Shown here: positions 1 to 12,569 of the stretch, one piece after another
Numbering within the stretch: position 1 is the first letter of the stretch
Layout: each line of letters opens with the position of its first letter
DNA from: Ascidia mentula
Taxonomy: Eukaryota > Chordata > Ascidiacea > Phlebobranchia > Ascidiidae
DNA: 64,000 nt
Direction: 5' to 3'
NCBI GenBank assembly: GCA_947561715.1
Contig: OX387199.1
Location: 18,729,001 to 18,793,000, forward strand
The notes under the pieces: generated by a model
Seen by the model: only the letters and a program-made list of their open reading frames with translations
What the model was told of the DNA's origin: nothing
Database searches by the model: none
Position numbers and translations under genes: made by a program

Positions 1-1881
1 AACCTATACCATCATGGCTACCAGAAACATCGTGGCGACCGATTCCTGTAATATAAATGATTGGATAAGAGAGGCAACATAAAAAGTAACGTGATTATGT
101 GAATGCTATGACGCAGTAACAACATTTGTATGAAAAATTTCCTTTAAGATTTTTAATGTGAAGCAAATTACGCGAATGATATCAAACCCTCAGCTTATTT
201 TGGAATACGGCAGTTTGAATCTGGTCGACTGAATCCTAATGTAAACAACAAACTCGAATATTGACCGCAAATTCTACATTCAATATTTTACTGAAATTTA
301 AACAACGGTGCTTGGAACCGTTCATTGTCATTAGAGTTTATGCACGAAATTGAAGATTATGCGCGGCAACTGATTAGAATAACATGTCGCGCTATGGCAC
401 AAATGTAAACGGAACGTGCGATTTTTACGGCCAATATGAAAAGTTATGACGGCATGAAGTGTTTCCGAATTCATTACGGATTTGGTCGAATTTTGGCCGC
501 AGTGATTTGAAATCTGCAGAATTCGAATATTTAAACCCTATGTTGGTATACAGCTTAACTGACAATAAAACGTTGACAAAAAACAGTAAACAACAACTTC
601 ATTGGGGTTTTTAAGAAGGTAAAATACATTATTTTATATTTTTAGGTATGTGTTTGCTGCGCGGACCAACTTTTTCCAAATAAAGTATTTCGGCTGGGTT
701 TGGGACTCTGTTCAGTGACATCATCACAAAACTCATGAATCTTAAGTGGTTCCACGTATTTTTAAGTTACCCCGAAAGTTTGAAATTTACTTTACCTATT
801 TTTCGAAGAAAGGAGCCTAACTTTCTGCCACTGTAAGTGATATACATTAGCAGCCGCAAACCGAGGTCGTTGTTCACATTCGCCACTTGTTTTCGAAGAC
901 TGCGACACCAGACTTCCTGGTCCCGATGTGTTAGAATAACCTGCCAAGATAAAAGAGGTCGTCTGATTGGCGTTCATGATAGTGCACTATCGATACCAAG
1001 CAGTTGTTTGGCTATAAGTGCGCTCCACAGTGGTTTGTTCGGTACTCAGTACCGTACGTTTAGACGTTGACTTACCACAATATGTGTGCTTGCTTAGTAT
1101 AGAAGCTAGCGCAGTGCCACAGTCAATAGTGTGTACACCCTGTTCGCGGATATGCTCTTTTTGCACATATACCAAACAACATATTCTGTTAAAGTGAGAA
1201 ATTCCTTTCCAAACATTATCGGCAAAGCGAAATATAACCAAAGGCTTCCGAAAATGCCTTTAGTTTTTGACCTAGCTTTATAGAGGGCGTTACGATTTCG
1301 AGAAATAACAAATTTGAAAATATAACAGGATATAATGCTTTAAAACTTTAAAGAACTGAACGCAATATAAGAATAAAGAGACGGAGAGACGGGCCTGAAG
1401 CGGGTGCTTCGTAACGTATATTTTTCTGAATGCGCGTCGTTGCCAGAAAACGCTCAATTGTGCAGAAAAAAGCAATACTAAAATCAAAATGTATCACGCT
1501 TCAGTGAATTCAAGGGTGGCATCCGCCACAGGCCCATGTATACTATAGTGCTGAAAACGTTGCCATATTTATTCAAGTCGTAAGTGCGCAAACACGTGCT
1601 CGACAACCCGAATCACATTTCAGCTACCCGCAAATCGTTGAGTCGGCCACAGACTGGAATCGCTGTACATACAACAGCAACAACCTCAACTAATGTGGAT
1701 AGCCTCTGTCCCACTATTTCTGTTTAATGTTAATGGGAGGCAAGCTAAGCTATATGGTTTTCTTTTTGCACTGCAACTACATCAAACATATTTAGAGGTG
1801 AAGCTAATCTTGGACCTCCTTTGTGTACATTATTATGTTGTACCTTTGAAAATGCAAACAAATAACACAATTTTAACATAC
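1..1881. other. Unassigned AT-rich DNA
   Basis: No coding region I can support lies here. Short open frames on both strands show no recognisable domain. I looked on the minus strand for exons 2-4 of the sulfotransferase-like gene whose exon 1 begins at 2,133 and did not find them. They are either lost or lie beyond the window edge. Confidence 0.5.
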
Positions 1882-2133
1882 CTTTGCATCCGGGAAGGCG
1901 TCAAAAATTTCCTCCCAATAAAAACAACACGGATTGTCAACAACAGCATCAACATTCTCATACATTCGTCTGATATCTTTCACTTTAAATCCTTCATCAA
2001 GTTGCCTCTTCCAGTCATCACCAAAATACCAGAAATTTTCCATCCAGTCGTAAACCTCATACCCAAGCAGGTTAAGGGCTGAAGTCATTGATTTTGTGCC
2101 AGTTTTTGGAAGACCCGCAACTATGATCTTCAT
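1882..2133 (-). CDS. Sulfotransferase-like exon 1, most diverged copy (partial gene)
   Basis: A single 84-codon exon with the family start MKIIVAGLPKTGTKSM, a P-loop matching the 5' phosphosulfate-binding loop of Sulfotransfer_4 proteins. Further family marks are a GYEVYDWMEN stretch near residue 25 and YWEEIFDAFPDAK at the exon end. It stops at a canonical donor (GTATGT on the minus strand) at exactly the position used by every other copy, and the frame is open. It differs from the other copies at many residues, so it is the oldest branch here. Exons 2-4 should lie at lower coordinates on the minus strand but are not seen in the 1,881 bases available. It may be a gene cut by the window edge or an orphan exon. 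Confidence 0.6.
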
Positions 2134-5100
2134 TTTTAAAGCTCCTGCAGCGAAAATTTGTGCTCTGCAATTATATCCTCTGCAATATATTTACTTCTTT
2201 ACCACAGTGGCCGAGCTTTGCCAGACCCCAAACTGACTAGTAGTTAAACATTGGCGGTAGGAATGTTGACTGTAAAACCGTGACATGTTTATCGACAAAT
2301 ATTTCTTGAGACCAAATCAGCCGATCTTTCGTTCATTTCCAGTGATTTGATTTTCAATTTTTGTAGTTTGACTAAAATGTTTCATAATAATTTTCAATCT
2401 AACATCACTACATGCCGATCAGCACATTTGTGTTGCTGAAAAAGTTCAATTTTGCGGTTGGCTGGTCAAGTGTAAAAAGGTTGTTTGTTATCCCCGCAGA
2501 CAACTAACAGCCTTCGCCATGGAAAAGAAATGTTGTCATTTAACAATGCAGGTCCGAAACGATATATTGCACATTAAAAGAACGAAGTTTTTGACATGGC
2601 CGGTGTTTCCTCTGCAATTTACTATAGGTTGGCGCGTTTTAACCTTTTCGATGACGGTCCACACTTTTTACGGCACGAAAGTTTTGATCGCTCAAAGTAG
2701 GAAAACGAAATAAACGGTTTAGAATTTGATTTTGAAAAAACCCACTATTTACATGACGAATACTAACAGACGGGGAAATAACAACAGAAAGGTTAGAATA
2801 TTTTGGTTTGCAAAAGAACATTACCAAAGATATTAGCTAAACCCGTTTTACAAAGGAAATTTCACCAGACGAATGTCATGGCAATGTCATCAATATTGTT
2901 GAAGTAGCTTAAAACTGATGACAGGATATTATGAAAACGGTTTTAAACTGTTCTTAAGGTTTTTGTGGCCTTCAGGTTGAATGAAGGAACGCTACATGGA
3001 GTATAGATAAGCGAGACACAAAAAAGAAAGACTATTATCACAGGTCAATTGTCATCTGCGCCCATCTGCACAATATATTTTCATATCCACACCAGTGTGA
3101 ATGGCCCCACGGATTTATAAGCACTGTACTTTTATTTTTAAACGTAACAAGAGAATATTGTGCCGAAATAGAAGGGGATTGTTTTGACGGTTGGTCATTC
3201 AAACAAGCAAGAAACATGTGTAAAAAACATGCTTTAATTTATGGGACCAGGGTTAGCAGAAGGCGTACTTATTTCTGAGACTTAATTTCTTTCTTCCCAA
3301 GCATTGTCTTGGAGCAGTGCTTTTCAACCCTTTTACAGACAGTCCGCACTCTTTTGTGGCACGAACCTATCATCCACACAATGCGGCCAAACGCATTTTA
3401 TGGTTTCGTTTTTTAGTTTTCTTCGGAGTGCCCAACATTACAAGCTCGAACTCAAAAAGTTCTGTGAAACCCAAACAAGACCAGGAAAAGATTTATTCAA
3501 CTATAAGCCCGAACTTGACCCTAGCAGCCAAGGCATGACATAGGCCTAAAACTCTTAACCGCTCGGTACAAAAATGCACCATCTTGTGTGAAATAAGTTG
3601 AATATTTTTTGTGATTATGATTTTGTGCAGTCTGCGACATAAAGGCGTCGATTGGGCTTTACGTAAGTTAGGTCTCCTAGTTTGGTTACAGAAAAATTAT
3701 ATGCGTTGATTAGACACTAAACTGTATTACATTATAATATCCAAACACTGTGAATAACGATTCCAAACTTTCGAAACCGGTAAGCACTCAACAAAATTTT
3801 GTGACAATGCGCACAAAATTGTCGACATGCTTTGTTTTTTGCTGCATTTCCATGGCCATTTTTGCGTTTAGTATAGCCTACTAAGCAGCAACCGTTTGGC
3901 TTTATTTATGTTGCAAGTGTCCAGGTCTATAGGGGTGATGAGAATCAGGTCTACGAATGGCGTTTTTGCTGGTGGTCTGCGTATTAACATTTTACGAAAA
4001 ATAATGACTCTGCTGGGAGACAAAAATGTTATTAGCCATTTGCAAAAATGCAATAAAACTGATTGTAGTATACATGCAATGCAGCAGGCAGCTGATAAAA
4101 TTAGGAAGGGCACAGTTTTGACATGTTTGACTAATTCTTTTTTAAGTAAATCTTTTGTGCATCTGCTCTCAGACGCTTCAGCAGACAACTGTTATTGATG
4201 CTTTCAGGTCACTCTGCAGTCCTTTGGACTGTTTACAAGTTTTACCTAGCATTTTTTCCACAAGTTTCTTTGTGAGATAAAACACGCACACACAATTTTT
4301 CTATATTAGTCATGACTTCATCAATCATTTCAACCTCCTGTTTGCACACAGATTTGAATGTTTCAATTAAAAAATTTTTTTTTTTTCATTTGTTAACCTG
4401 GGCCATTCAAGAACAATCTCTTCACTATAGATTTTGACAAATGAATGTTGTATTTAATTAACGTTTCCGATACGTTTATTGTAAATGTAGTTGCCTCTGC
4501 GTGATCGCCGTCAAGTTCATCCAGAAGAAGATCGTTTGTGACTTCGACGGTCATTACATCATGCCAAATGGACTGGGTAATTGCGAACTCCATTTTCATC
4601 AATAAAAATATTTTCATCAATAAAAATATTTGATATCGCATACAAGTGTGCCAGTTTTTGGAAGACCCGCAACTATGATCTTCATTTTTAAAGTTCCTAC
4701 AGCGTAAATTTGTGCTCTGCAATTATATCCCCTGCAGTATATTCACCTCGTCACCACATAAGCCGAACATTGACCAGACTATACGCACTGACTAGCGGTT
4801 AAACATTAACGGTGAGAATGTCCGTAACACCGTACCATGTTTACCTGACTAATATGTCTGAGCCAAAAGCAGCCAACCTTTCGTTCAGTTCATGTGATTT
4901 CAATTTCTGTATTTAAACCGATTTTGGTAGACATGTAATGTAGCACGCAACTGATTTTAATTTAGAAAGGGCACAGTTTTGTCATGTTTGACTAATTCTT
5001 TTTGATGTAAATCTTATTCGGAAGTTGTCGATATCAATTGCCATGCAGCTACTGGCACGAAAGTTTAAACCAAGTTGTATTTGAAGGAAGGGTTATTAAA

Positions 5101-6162
5101 ATCCTATTTCGCAAGAACCACAATTTGTTTCACTCGTTAGCATTTATACATTTTGAAAATATGTTTTTGCAGAAACTTGAAGATGATAAGCTTTATCACG
5201 GTTCACAGGAACATTATATGTACATGGACTTAAGAGCTATGACAGAATTTCTAAGTAAAAAAATAGATATAGAACATACGTTTTTGTTTACTGCTAGTAT
5301 TCCTTGAAGCTGCCGAATTCGCATTATGAGATTTCTTGCTTTAAATCATTAAGAACAGTTAAGATGGAATCTGTAATTTGTGCAGATGTTTTGAGCTTCG
5401 TTTAAATTGTATTTAATGTTCCACGGGACTCTTTATTTGGAGTTGTTTAGGTCCAATACACAACAAGACAGCTTTTTGTATTTACCACAATATTCATACG
5501 CCTGCCCGCTCACGAAGCGGACATGGAAACCTGGGCGGATTTGCGCCTATTCGTTCACATGGCTATGAAAACATAGTATTTGAGTATCTGAACGTTGCAG
5601 AGAATAATGTCAAATCAGTTTGAACAACATAACAAGGTCCGCACGTATCAGTAGACTGAAAAATATTTGGTACAGTTTTAGCAGTTGCAAAGGTATATGT
5701 GATGGCATTTTCGTTTTTTACGCGTACCAAAATAATTGTGGAATGCGCAAATGAAATGCTGGAATGGGCTCATACTGTAAAAACTTTGGGCACCCCTAGT
5801 GTATGTAATACTACTAGTCCGGTTTTCGGGCATTTTATTTCGTCCATTTGGTTTAGATCAGTGTTTTCCAACCCATGTCTAAAACCTCAAAATTTGGTCG
5901 AAATTTGAAAGCTTTTTGCGGTCGCTTGTTGCAAAGAAGTTTAAATCATTAATTATTGTTTTTTATGGTGATTTGTTTGGTTGCTGCGACAAATTCACCA
6001 CGTGACTTTGATGCTCTGGTCGCGAGAGTTTGTAAAACAGGATTTTTGAAAACTTTGGTTGCTTTGAAAGTAGCTTGGGAAAAACAGATTTAGATCTAGC
6101 TGTTTTCTGCAGGATTTGTATTTATGTAGTAGGTAAACCTATTCCACAAATTATATAAAATC
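2134..6162. other. Intergenic region with displaced duplicate and short ORFs
   Basis: Only weak ORFs are present: a 100-codon frame at 3,896-4,198 (plus), overlapping one on the minus strand, and an 89-codon frame at 5,038-5,307 (plus). Neither shows a family I know. A stretch at 4,098-4,145 (GAAGGGCACAGTTTTG core) recurs near 4,970-5,010, so this interval contains rearranged copies of itself. Starts resembling hAT ends (CAGTGCTTTTCAACC near 3,316; CAGTGTTTTCCAACCC near 5,860) are seen without convincing partners. Confidence 0.45.
4640..4930 (-). pseudogene. Duplicated 5' fragment of the diverged sulfotransferase exon 1
   Basis: This block closely repeats the segment at about 2,093-2,370: the first 13 codons of exon 1 (MKIIVAGLPKTGT, start codon 4,683-4,685 on the minus strand) and the 5' flank. 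The copy breaks off after codon 13, where the sequence switches to unrelated DNA containing a doubled AATATTTTCATCAATAAA-type repeat. It has no exon end and no downstream exons, so it is a truncated relic. The 5' flank is copied along with the coding start, so it arose by DNA duplication and not through an mRNA. Confidence 0.75.
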
Positions 6163-7797
6163 ATGAAAGTGATTGTGGCTGGACTCCCAAAAACTGGAAC
6201 CAAAACAATGACAGCCGCCTTAACCTTGTTAGGTTACAACGTGTACGACTGGATGGAAAACTTTTATTACCTTGGCGATGATTGGTAAAGACAAATTCAG
6301 AATGGATTTAAAATGGAAGATATGCGACGAATGTATGAGAATGTTGACGCTGTAGCCGACGATCCGTGCAATTATTACTGGGAGGAAATATTTGACGCTT
6401 TTCCTGATGCAAAGGTTCGTAAATCTAAGCAAGGAATATCGGATAAAACAACTTTAAATGTTGTGTTACCACTGCTAACCACATACAAAGTATGCAGGCT
6501 AATAGTTCCCATTGTCTGGATTGTGTCTTTAGGTTATTCTTACAACACGCGATGATGATTCTTGGTATCAAAGCTATTTTAATCAAATCGATCAACTTAA
6601 CAAGGATATTCGATCTTGGCTTGTAAAAACTTTCACCATCACCGGATTTAAAATGCACCTTTATGGGTCCAAAACCAGTAAGTTTTTGTATCTATTTGGA
6701 CTTGTTCGATGCCCTGAAATGAGGGAAATTAATTACACAAGTTTGTCGTCATGGAAACTTCGCATTGATCGCATGTGCAACGAATTTACAATTGCCAAGC
6801 AAACTTATTGCTCTGCATCCCATCACAAAGGCAACTGTTGAGTTGTACAATATGTTCCATGCATTTGTGTGTTAAGCAAATCCTGTTTTCAGGTGAACTG
6901 TTAAATGCTAGTCCATGATATAGCGTAAAGTGTTTCCTCTCCTCTGGGCTGCCCGCGTTGCAGTCGAGCGTTTGGTTGTTCTAATTCAGATGTTATTCTA
7001 ATTCGGATGTTATCGGAGGCTTATAGATATAAACATTTTTTTATCGGAACGACTGAAAATATTATAATACCAAATACAAGGAAACCGGGTCTATTGACCG
7101 GAACATATTTGCCTTAAAACAGACAATAAACTCTAAAGTGAGGTTTACTAAGGAACTCGCCTAACCTACAAGCGCCACCTTCTACGCCCATCGTTGCACA
7201 TACTAATCTGCCTTTTATTTTTATGAAGCATCAGGCCTCGGTTTGATGTCAGCTGATATATTAATTAGAATAATAGAGTCCGCTTACTTCCCAAAAACCT
7301 CCAGTTTCTTATTCAAATAGAAATCTGCCCTGCAGATAAAACAATGCCTACTTACTTAACATTGCGCTTTCTCCAGTTCGTCATCTCTGCAACGTGTCGT
7401 GGCCTCGATACTATTTTACATTACGCAACGAGGAATCATTGAAACGTCATAAACGTCGACACGAGAGACAAGTGTTAGGGGTAAGACCCGAGTATCGAAA
7501 TGTATGGAGTTGATTGTAGAGAACCTGTACATTTCGGTATTGTTCCAGATTGTCCCGAAAAAACAGTTGTTAGTTTACGAAGTGAAGGAAGGTTGGAAAC
7601 CTCTGTGTGATTTCCTGGGCGTTCCAGTTCCCAATATGCCATTTCCTCACAAGAACAAAGGTGGTACACTTCTCAATGAATTACGAAAAGAGAATCATGT
7701 GATGCAACTGATAGAAAAGGAACTCGTCGTTTCACTCGCTTGTTTGTTTATGATATTTGGGGTCGTTCTTTACATTGTTCTTGTACATGTGTTGTGA
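6163..7797 (+). pseudogene. Sulfotransferase-like gene, complete but for one stop codon
   Basis: Four exons at 6,163-6,414, 6,533-6,677, 7,377-7,480 and 7,549-7,797, with GT-AG boundaries at family positions, total 750 bases. Exon 1 carries the P-loop GLPKTGTKTM. Exon 2 carries VILTTRDDDSWYQS, the region holding the Arg thought to contact the 3' phosphate of the sulfate donor. Exon 4 carries VYEVKEGWKPLCDFLGVPVP and a hydrophobic C-terminus. Codon 42 (6,286-6,288) is TAA where the other copies have AAA (Lys), so translation would end after 41 residues. All other frames and splice sites look sound. The loss is recent, polymorphic or a sequencing error. The second exon also departs from the family (FNQIDQLNKDIRSW). 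Confidence 0.85.
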
Positions 7798-9863
7798 ATT
7801 ACTTTCACAGTCATGCCCAAAATCCCTACCTATACATGTACAACCGTATGTGAATAATAGTGCTGTGCAGTGGTTGAATTTAAGTATTTTAGCAACCGGT
7901 TCTCTCACTAGCAGCATTTCACAGTAACTGCGGGAATACAGTGCTCAAAGTGAAACATTGGCCTACATATACGGTTGCCAACCACCGGTTCGCTTAATCA
8001 GTGGTTCCCAAAGTGGGCGCTGGCGCAATCGTACGCGGGCGCTAGGTAATTTATAACCGATTGGTGGGAGCTTGGTGACAGGGCAAATATTCTCTTATAG
8101 CGTAAGTCAGTGTTTCCCAACCAGTGGTACGTGTACCACTAGTAGTACGCGACCGCATTCCAGGTGGTACGTGAGCACCTTTCCGTAATTTGCGGGTATA
8201 GTTCGAATTAAAAAAATCGTAACTGATTTCAAAATTTTCGATAGTTCATCCCCTAGGTTACTTTGTAACACTCAATAAGGTGGTACACGACGAAATTGTT
8301 TTACCTCCAAGTGGTACGCAACCACAAAAATTTTGGGAATCCCTGGCCCATATAAGGACTGAAAGGCAGAAGGGAAACAGCAGCAGCAACATCGAGTAAC
8401 AAGCCGGAGACGTGTAGCGTGACAGCGGCAGCACAGAGTGACGTCATTATTTGCAGAGTGTCAAGCTGCAGTGCAGACCTGGATGTTGAACAGGTATAGG
8501 GGTGGCATACTAATTACAATGTTTGGCCACTTATCTAATACTGTAGATACGTGTTCTATATTCAGAAAACTCCTAAAAGATAGGACACCATCTCAGAATA
8601 AACAATCTTTTATTAGGATGGCAAAACTTGACAGTCATCAAAACAGCAAATCCAAGAGTTGAGTTATGAATTTAAAACGTTCGGTATCGAAATAATCAGA
8701 ATGGCTCAAGTTGAATTGTTAGAGTGGTTTGATCTGAATGAATGTTTGACAATGCATTACATCGCTTTGTTTTCGTATAATAAACTTCTTCTTAAAATGC
8801 CCCCAGGCTAAATCATGATGTCCCAGCGCACTATTTTTGCGCCCAGACAAGGCGGAAAAACTGACACGTTGTTATCGGTGTCGCAAGCGAGTTAATTGTT
8901 TTAGAGCGATGGTAGTGATAGTTTTAAATGGCCGTTCAGAGTTACGTGAATGCGTGCGTAAACGCACCAGGGTATAAAATTTGTACAAACATAACAACGG
9001 CAAGTAACACGTCATACATTATAAAAATACATATTAAAAAATACACTTGTGTTCACTTATACACTACAAAACAAACGACCAAAAATTTGTTCAACAAAAA
9101 TGGGTATTTTCTGCTAGTAGTATATTTCATGCAGTTAACTTCAGTCAACATAATTACCTCCATACTGATTTCATTGCCATGTTTGAACATTGTCACGATT
9201 AAAGCAGATATGAAACATACGCCGCTGGTAAAATTTACACCTCATAATTCTGACAAACCCATGCGGTCTGTTTGCGCAAAGTCACTGCGCAGGTGTATTG
9301 TTACTAAACAAAGATGACAATTGCGTCACACATCAGTACATTTGCTGCTGACAGTCTTATTTACAATGTTAGATTTGAAGTGGATATGACAACTTTTCAG
9401 ATATTGTTGATTGAAATTGATCAAAGTTTCAAGTTTAATGAATCCCGACTTTTTTAGTTCGCGGCACGCATTTGCTGGCCATTATAGTACTATGACATTT
9501 GATATCCTATAGATGGGATCTTACAATGAACAACTTCTTGCCCACCGATAGAGTTAACGGCGGACCACTTGTGGTTGTGAAATTCTGGCGGATATAATGT
9601 GTTTTGAGAGACAAAATTATTGACATGACGATATTTTAAAAGCCAATATGGGAATATTGTGCCGAAATGGAAGGCGCGTGATTTATTGGTTGGTTGGTGA
9701 AACAATTAGAAACCCTGTGTTATAAATCATGCCCTTGTTACCCTCAACATAGTCGCTGCTTTCAGAGACTGCCTAAATCTCGAGCCTGTATTTGTACCTG
9801 TATATTTACTTTAACAAAAAGGTCGTATCTTTAAAATGAAGTTCGCATGTGCGTAGCCTACAC
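7798..9863. other. Intergenic DNA with hAT-like ends
   Basis: No supported gene. At 7,999 a CAGTGGTTCCCAAAGTGGG start typical of hAT-type elements appears without a clear partner. A second, better-bounded element lies at 8,108-8,345. ORFs at 8,438-8,662 and 8,928-9,317 are composition-driven and show no domain. Confidence 0.5.
8108..8345. mobile_element. hAT-like MITE
   Basis: The element begins CAGTGTTTCCCAA and ends with the complement of CAGGGATTCCCAA, so the terminal inverted repeats match at 11 of 13 positions. The interior holds near-palindromic GTGGTACGTGTACCAC copies. The flanking 8-mers (GCGTAAGT and GCCCATAT) match only partly, so the target duplication is decayed or the end is shifted. 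There is no coding capacity. It is non-autonomous and of moderate age. Confidence 0.55.
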
Positions 9864-10502
9864 CAGTGGTTCTCAAACTTGTACACACTGTGTGTCCCTT
9901 ACAGCAATCTATATCGTCATCCCTGTATACAAAAAGACGAAAGAACTGGTGGCACTAGGCCTTCACCAATAGTGTGTGGCTATGCCGTTTTTGCAATTAG
10001 CTTAGATATATTGTGGGAAGCAATTAGGTCATATTCCTGTCGCTTATCAGTCTGTTTTTGAAAGTCACTGTAAATTTTATTCGGATGCATTCTGTTGAGT
10101 TGGTCTTGGAGTCAACACGGTTTCATTGCCTTATTAGAAAAGATAGATTTTCCAACTTGCTAACTATATGACTTGCCATATGTACAGGTTCCAGTTCATA
10201 ATAAGTGTCTGTGCCTGAACTGAACCAGCTTTCAAATAAACTGAACTCAATCTAATTAACTATTTTTTGCAATGACACAGAGGATTCCAGTAAGTTATTA
10301 TTAGAGCACATTCGTTCTTATTGCGTCACAATTAAACCAGGTTATTTATTCATATAGCCTTTACATTAGCAGAGCAACAAAACAAGTTTCGCGATGACTC
10401 TAACTTGCGCCATCGCCCCTGTCGCCCCCGCCAAGATTTTCGCCCCCAATCGTCTCTTTTTCGCCCCCAAGGGGGTGATATCGCTAACTTTGGGAACCAT
10501 TG
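9864..10502. mobile_element. hAT-like non-autonomous element
   Basis: The left end is CAGTGGTTCTCAAACTT and the right end is the complement of CAATGGTTCCCAAAGTT. The 8-mers outside the ends are GCCTACAC and GCCTAGGC, a target duplication with six of eight bases kept. The interior is C-rich near the right end (runs of CGCCCCC) and encodes nothing recognisable. Confidence 0.65.
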
Positions 10503-10658
10503 GCCTAGGCCGTTAAAAAGTTTGGAAACCTGTTTGTTGTGAGTTTTTGTCAACTGGTGGTGATTTCACGATTCGCACGGAACATTTCTATCCGGTAATC
10601 GACTGCTCATTGTATTTATACGGTGTTGCGATGAAGTGTATTCATAAATTCTTCGATT

Positions 10659-10976
10659 ATGGTAAACTTATTTCCAGTGCGTTATTATTGTTATAGATTG
10701 TCCCAAATCCCCTCAAATAGTTTTCTTAGCACGGAGTCTTGGAACTACATTCCAAATGGAAACGAAGGTCATTTTAATTTACACGAGCCACAACATCACG
10801 TGCTCATAAAAAATGGCGGGAATACTTCGATTTCATTGGTCTTGCAAGCTTGTGCTAATTCTGTTTCATGCGGTTCTGTGATTATATACTGCGACAATGC
10901 CTTCTTCGCGATTATCGATCAAACTGGCAGTATAACTTTCCGGAGACGGACCATAGGGTTTCTTAACCCTTTGTGA
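10659..10976 (+). other. Unrecognised 105-codon ORF
   Basis: An ATG-started open frame of 105 codons. No domain, signal or family resemblance is apparent; the C-terminal half has a mixed hydrophobic pattern. It lies between a hAT-like element and the sulfotransferase duplicon, and no splice partners were found. It could be chance. Confidence 0.2.
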
Positions 10977-11039
10977 TAAATACTGCCATGGACACTCACA
11001 GCTAAACCGTCAAAGAAAATTTTATTGTGTTTTACTCTC

Positions 11040-12569
11040 CTAGCAGAAAGTAGTTCATGAAGATAGGCAGTTTACATCCTCGTTGCATCCTTCGTTCCTG
11101 TTTGCGTCTTAGAGCTGTGTGTTATATTAGGTTAAGAAACACAAGATACTTGATCCTCTAAGCCAGCGGTGCACAACAATGGGAAGTGGATTATTTTATG
11201 ATGGAGACGTGAACCTAGCGTGCAAGAACAAGGCAGCCATTGCATAATTCGACATTTCATTACATTGTAATATACGTAATTTGGCAAATGTAAATAATAA
11301 ATAGTGCACATTTTTCAGGTAAGGATTCATTTCCATTCCTTTCAAATAATGCTCACGTCAACTTGTCGTAATTATCAGGAGTATATCGTTGAAAAAACAG
11401 TATATTTAGTGGCGGCCGTTAGCACACAGTGATGTGTGTGTTGCGGCCGGCAATAGTAAAAAGGTTGTGCACCCCTGCTCTAAGCACATGCTTACTTTCA
11501 ACACTGCTTCAAAAGTTTTATAATTAAGCCCAGTCGTTTGTTTCGTCCGAGAGTTAAAATGGAATGCGGACACAGCAGTTAGTAGAGCTGGCTGCAGACT
11601 AAACTGTAGGGACTATATGTGGACACAGACCTGAGGCCTGAACCAGTGTAAGCACAAAGATGGCGAGTAATTGTTTGTATGTTTTCCTTGGGCAAACACA
11701 TACATTAACGCCAAGAAAATGCCTTGTAATTGAAATGTTGGTAACGTGCGACACCCAAGATTCCTAAAAGCTTCCTTTCATCGAAAACATATTTCAAATC
11801 AATTTTATTTTATGCAAAAATAACTTAAACGCGTACATGAACAATAAAGGGTATATATCGACTTGCAAAGTTTTTTGCCTCTGAATGTAAATCAGAAAAC
11901 GTAACACGAGAACATTGAAAGGAAGTGGACTACGTGAAAGTATAAGATTGGTCAGTCAAGCGTGCGAAATTTTCTTCACGGAAAAGGCCATCACCGCAAG
12001 GCAAGACTGCTGCTGAACAGAGCCATTGAAATGAACCAGAGGGAATATTCACTTATTATTTTTAAACCTCAAAACCAGGAAAGAGAATGTACTTGTATAA
12101 CTTATGAATAAGGTAGGGTTACTTATTGATAATTATTACTTTACAACGTTACTAATTGATACTTTACAATTCTTGGGGTTCTTTACTATAACATTGCTTA
12201 TAAAGCTACTGATTCGTTTAGGTTGTACGAATTCTCAGGTACATAATTTGAAGATTGTTGGCGCTAATTGTGATCAAGCGGTATTACTGTTCAAAAAGTA
12301 TGAAAACGTACGTCTTTAAAACGAGGAATTAGCAATTAACAATGTTCTATTGAGTTAACAGTTAAACTTTTTTTTCAAAGTTGCTTAGTCATGGTGCTGC
12401 TTTTTCGAATTACGTCACAGCAGACAAACACTGTGTTGCCTGAAGCACTGAATAAATTCCAGCTTGCGTTACGATTGCGCAGTCACTTTTAATCATTTTT
12501 TTTTCACGCAGCAAAGATTTTTTTTCGGCTTGTTACAGGTTAAGCTAAGTATACAATCTTTCTTTCATC
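11040..12569. repeat. Duplicon flank upstream of the third sulfotransferase copy
   Basis: The 1.5 kb before the gene at 12,570 is a diverged repeat of about 14,010-15,183, which precedes the gene at 15,184. Shared landmarks are GTTGCATCCTTCGTTC, GCGTACATGAACAATAAA and CTGATTCGTTTAGGTTGTA, in the same order. Gene plus flank were therefore duplicated head to tail with a period of about 2.6 kb. The hAT element at 11,164-11,477 is absent from the second copy. Confidence 0.8.
11164..11477. mobile_element. hAT-type MITE with perfect 8-bp target duplication
   Basis: The ends are CAGCGGTGCACAAC and the complement of CAGGGGTGCACAAC. The 8-mer CTCTAAGC stands immediately outside both ends (11,156-11,163 and 11,478-11,485), the target-duplication length of hAT transposition. 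At 314 bp with no ORF it is non-autonomous. The paralogous flank near 14,100 lacks it, so insertion followed the duplication, or it was lost there. Confidence 0.85.
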
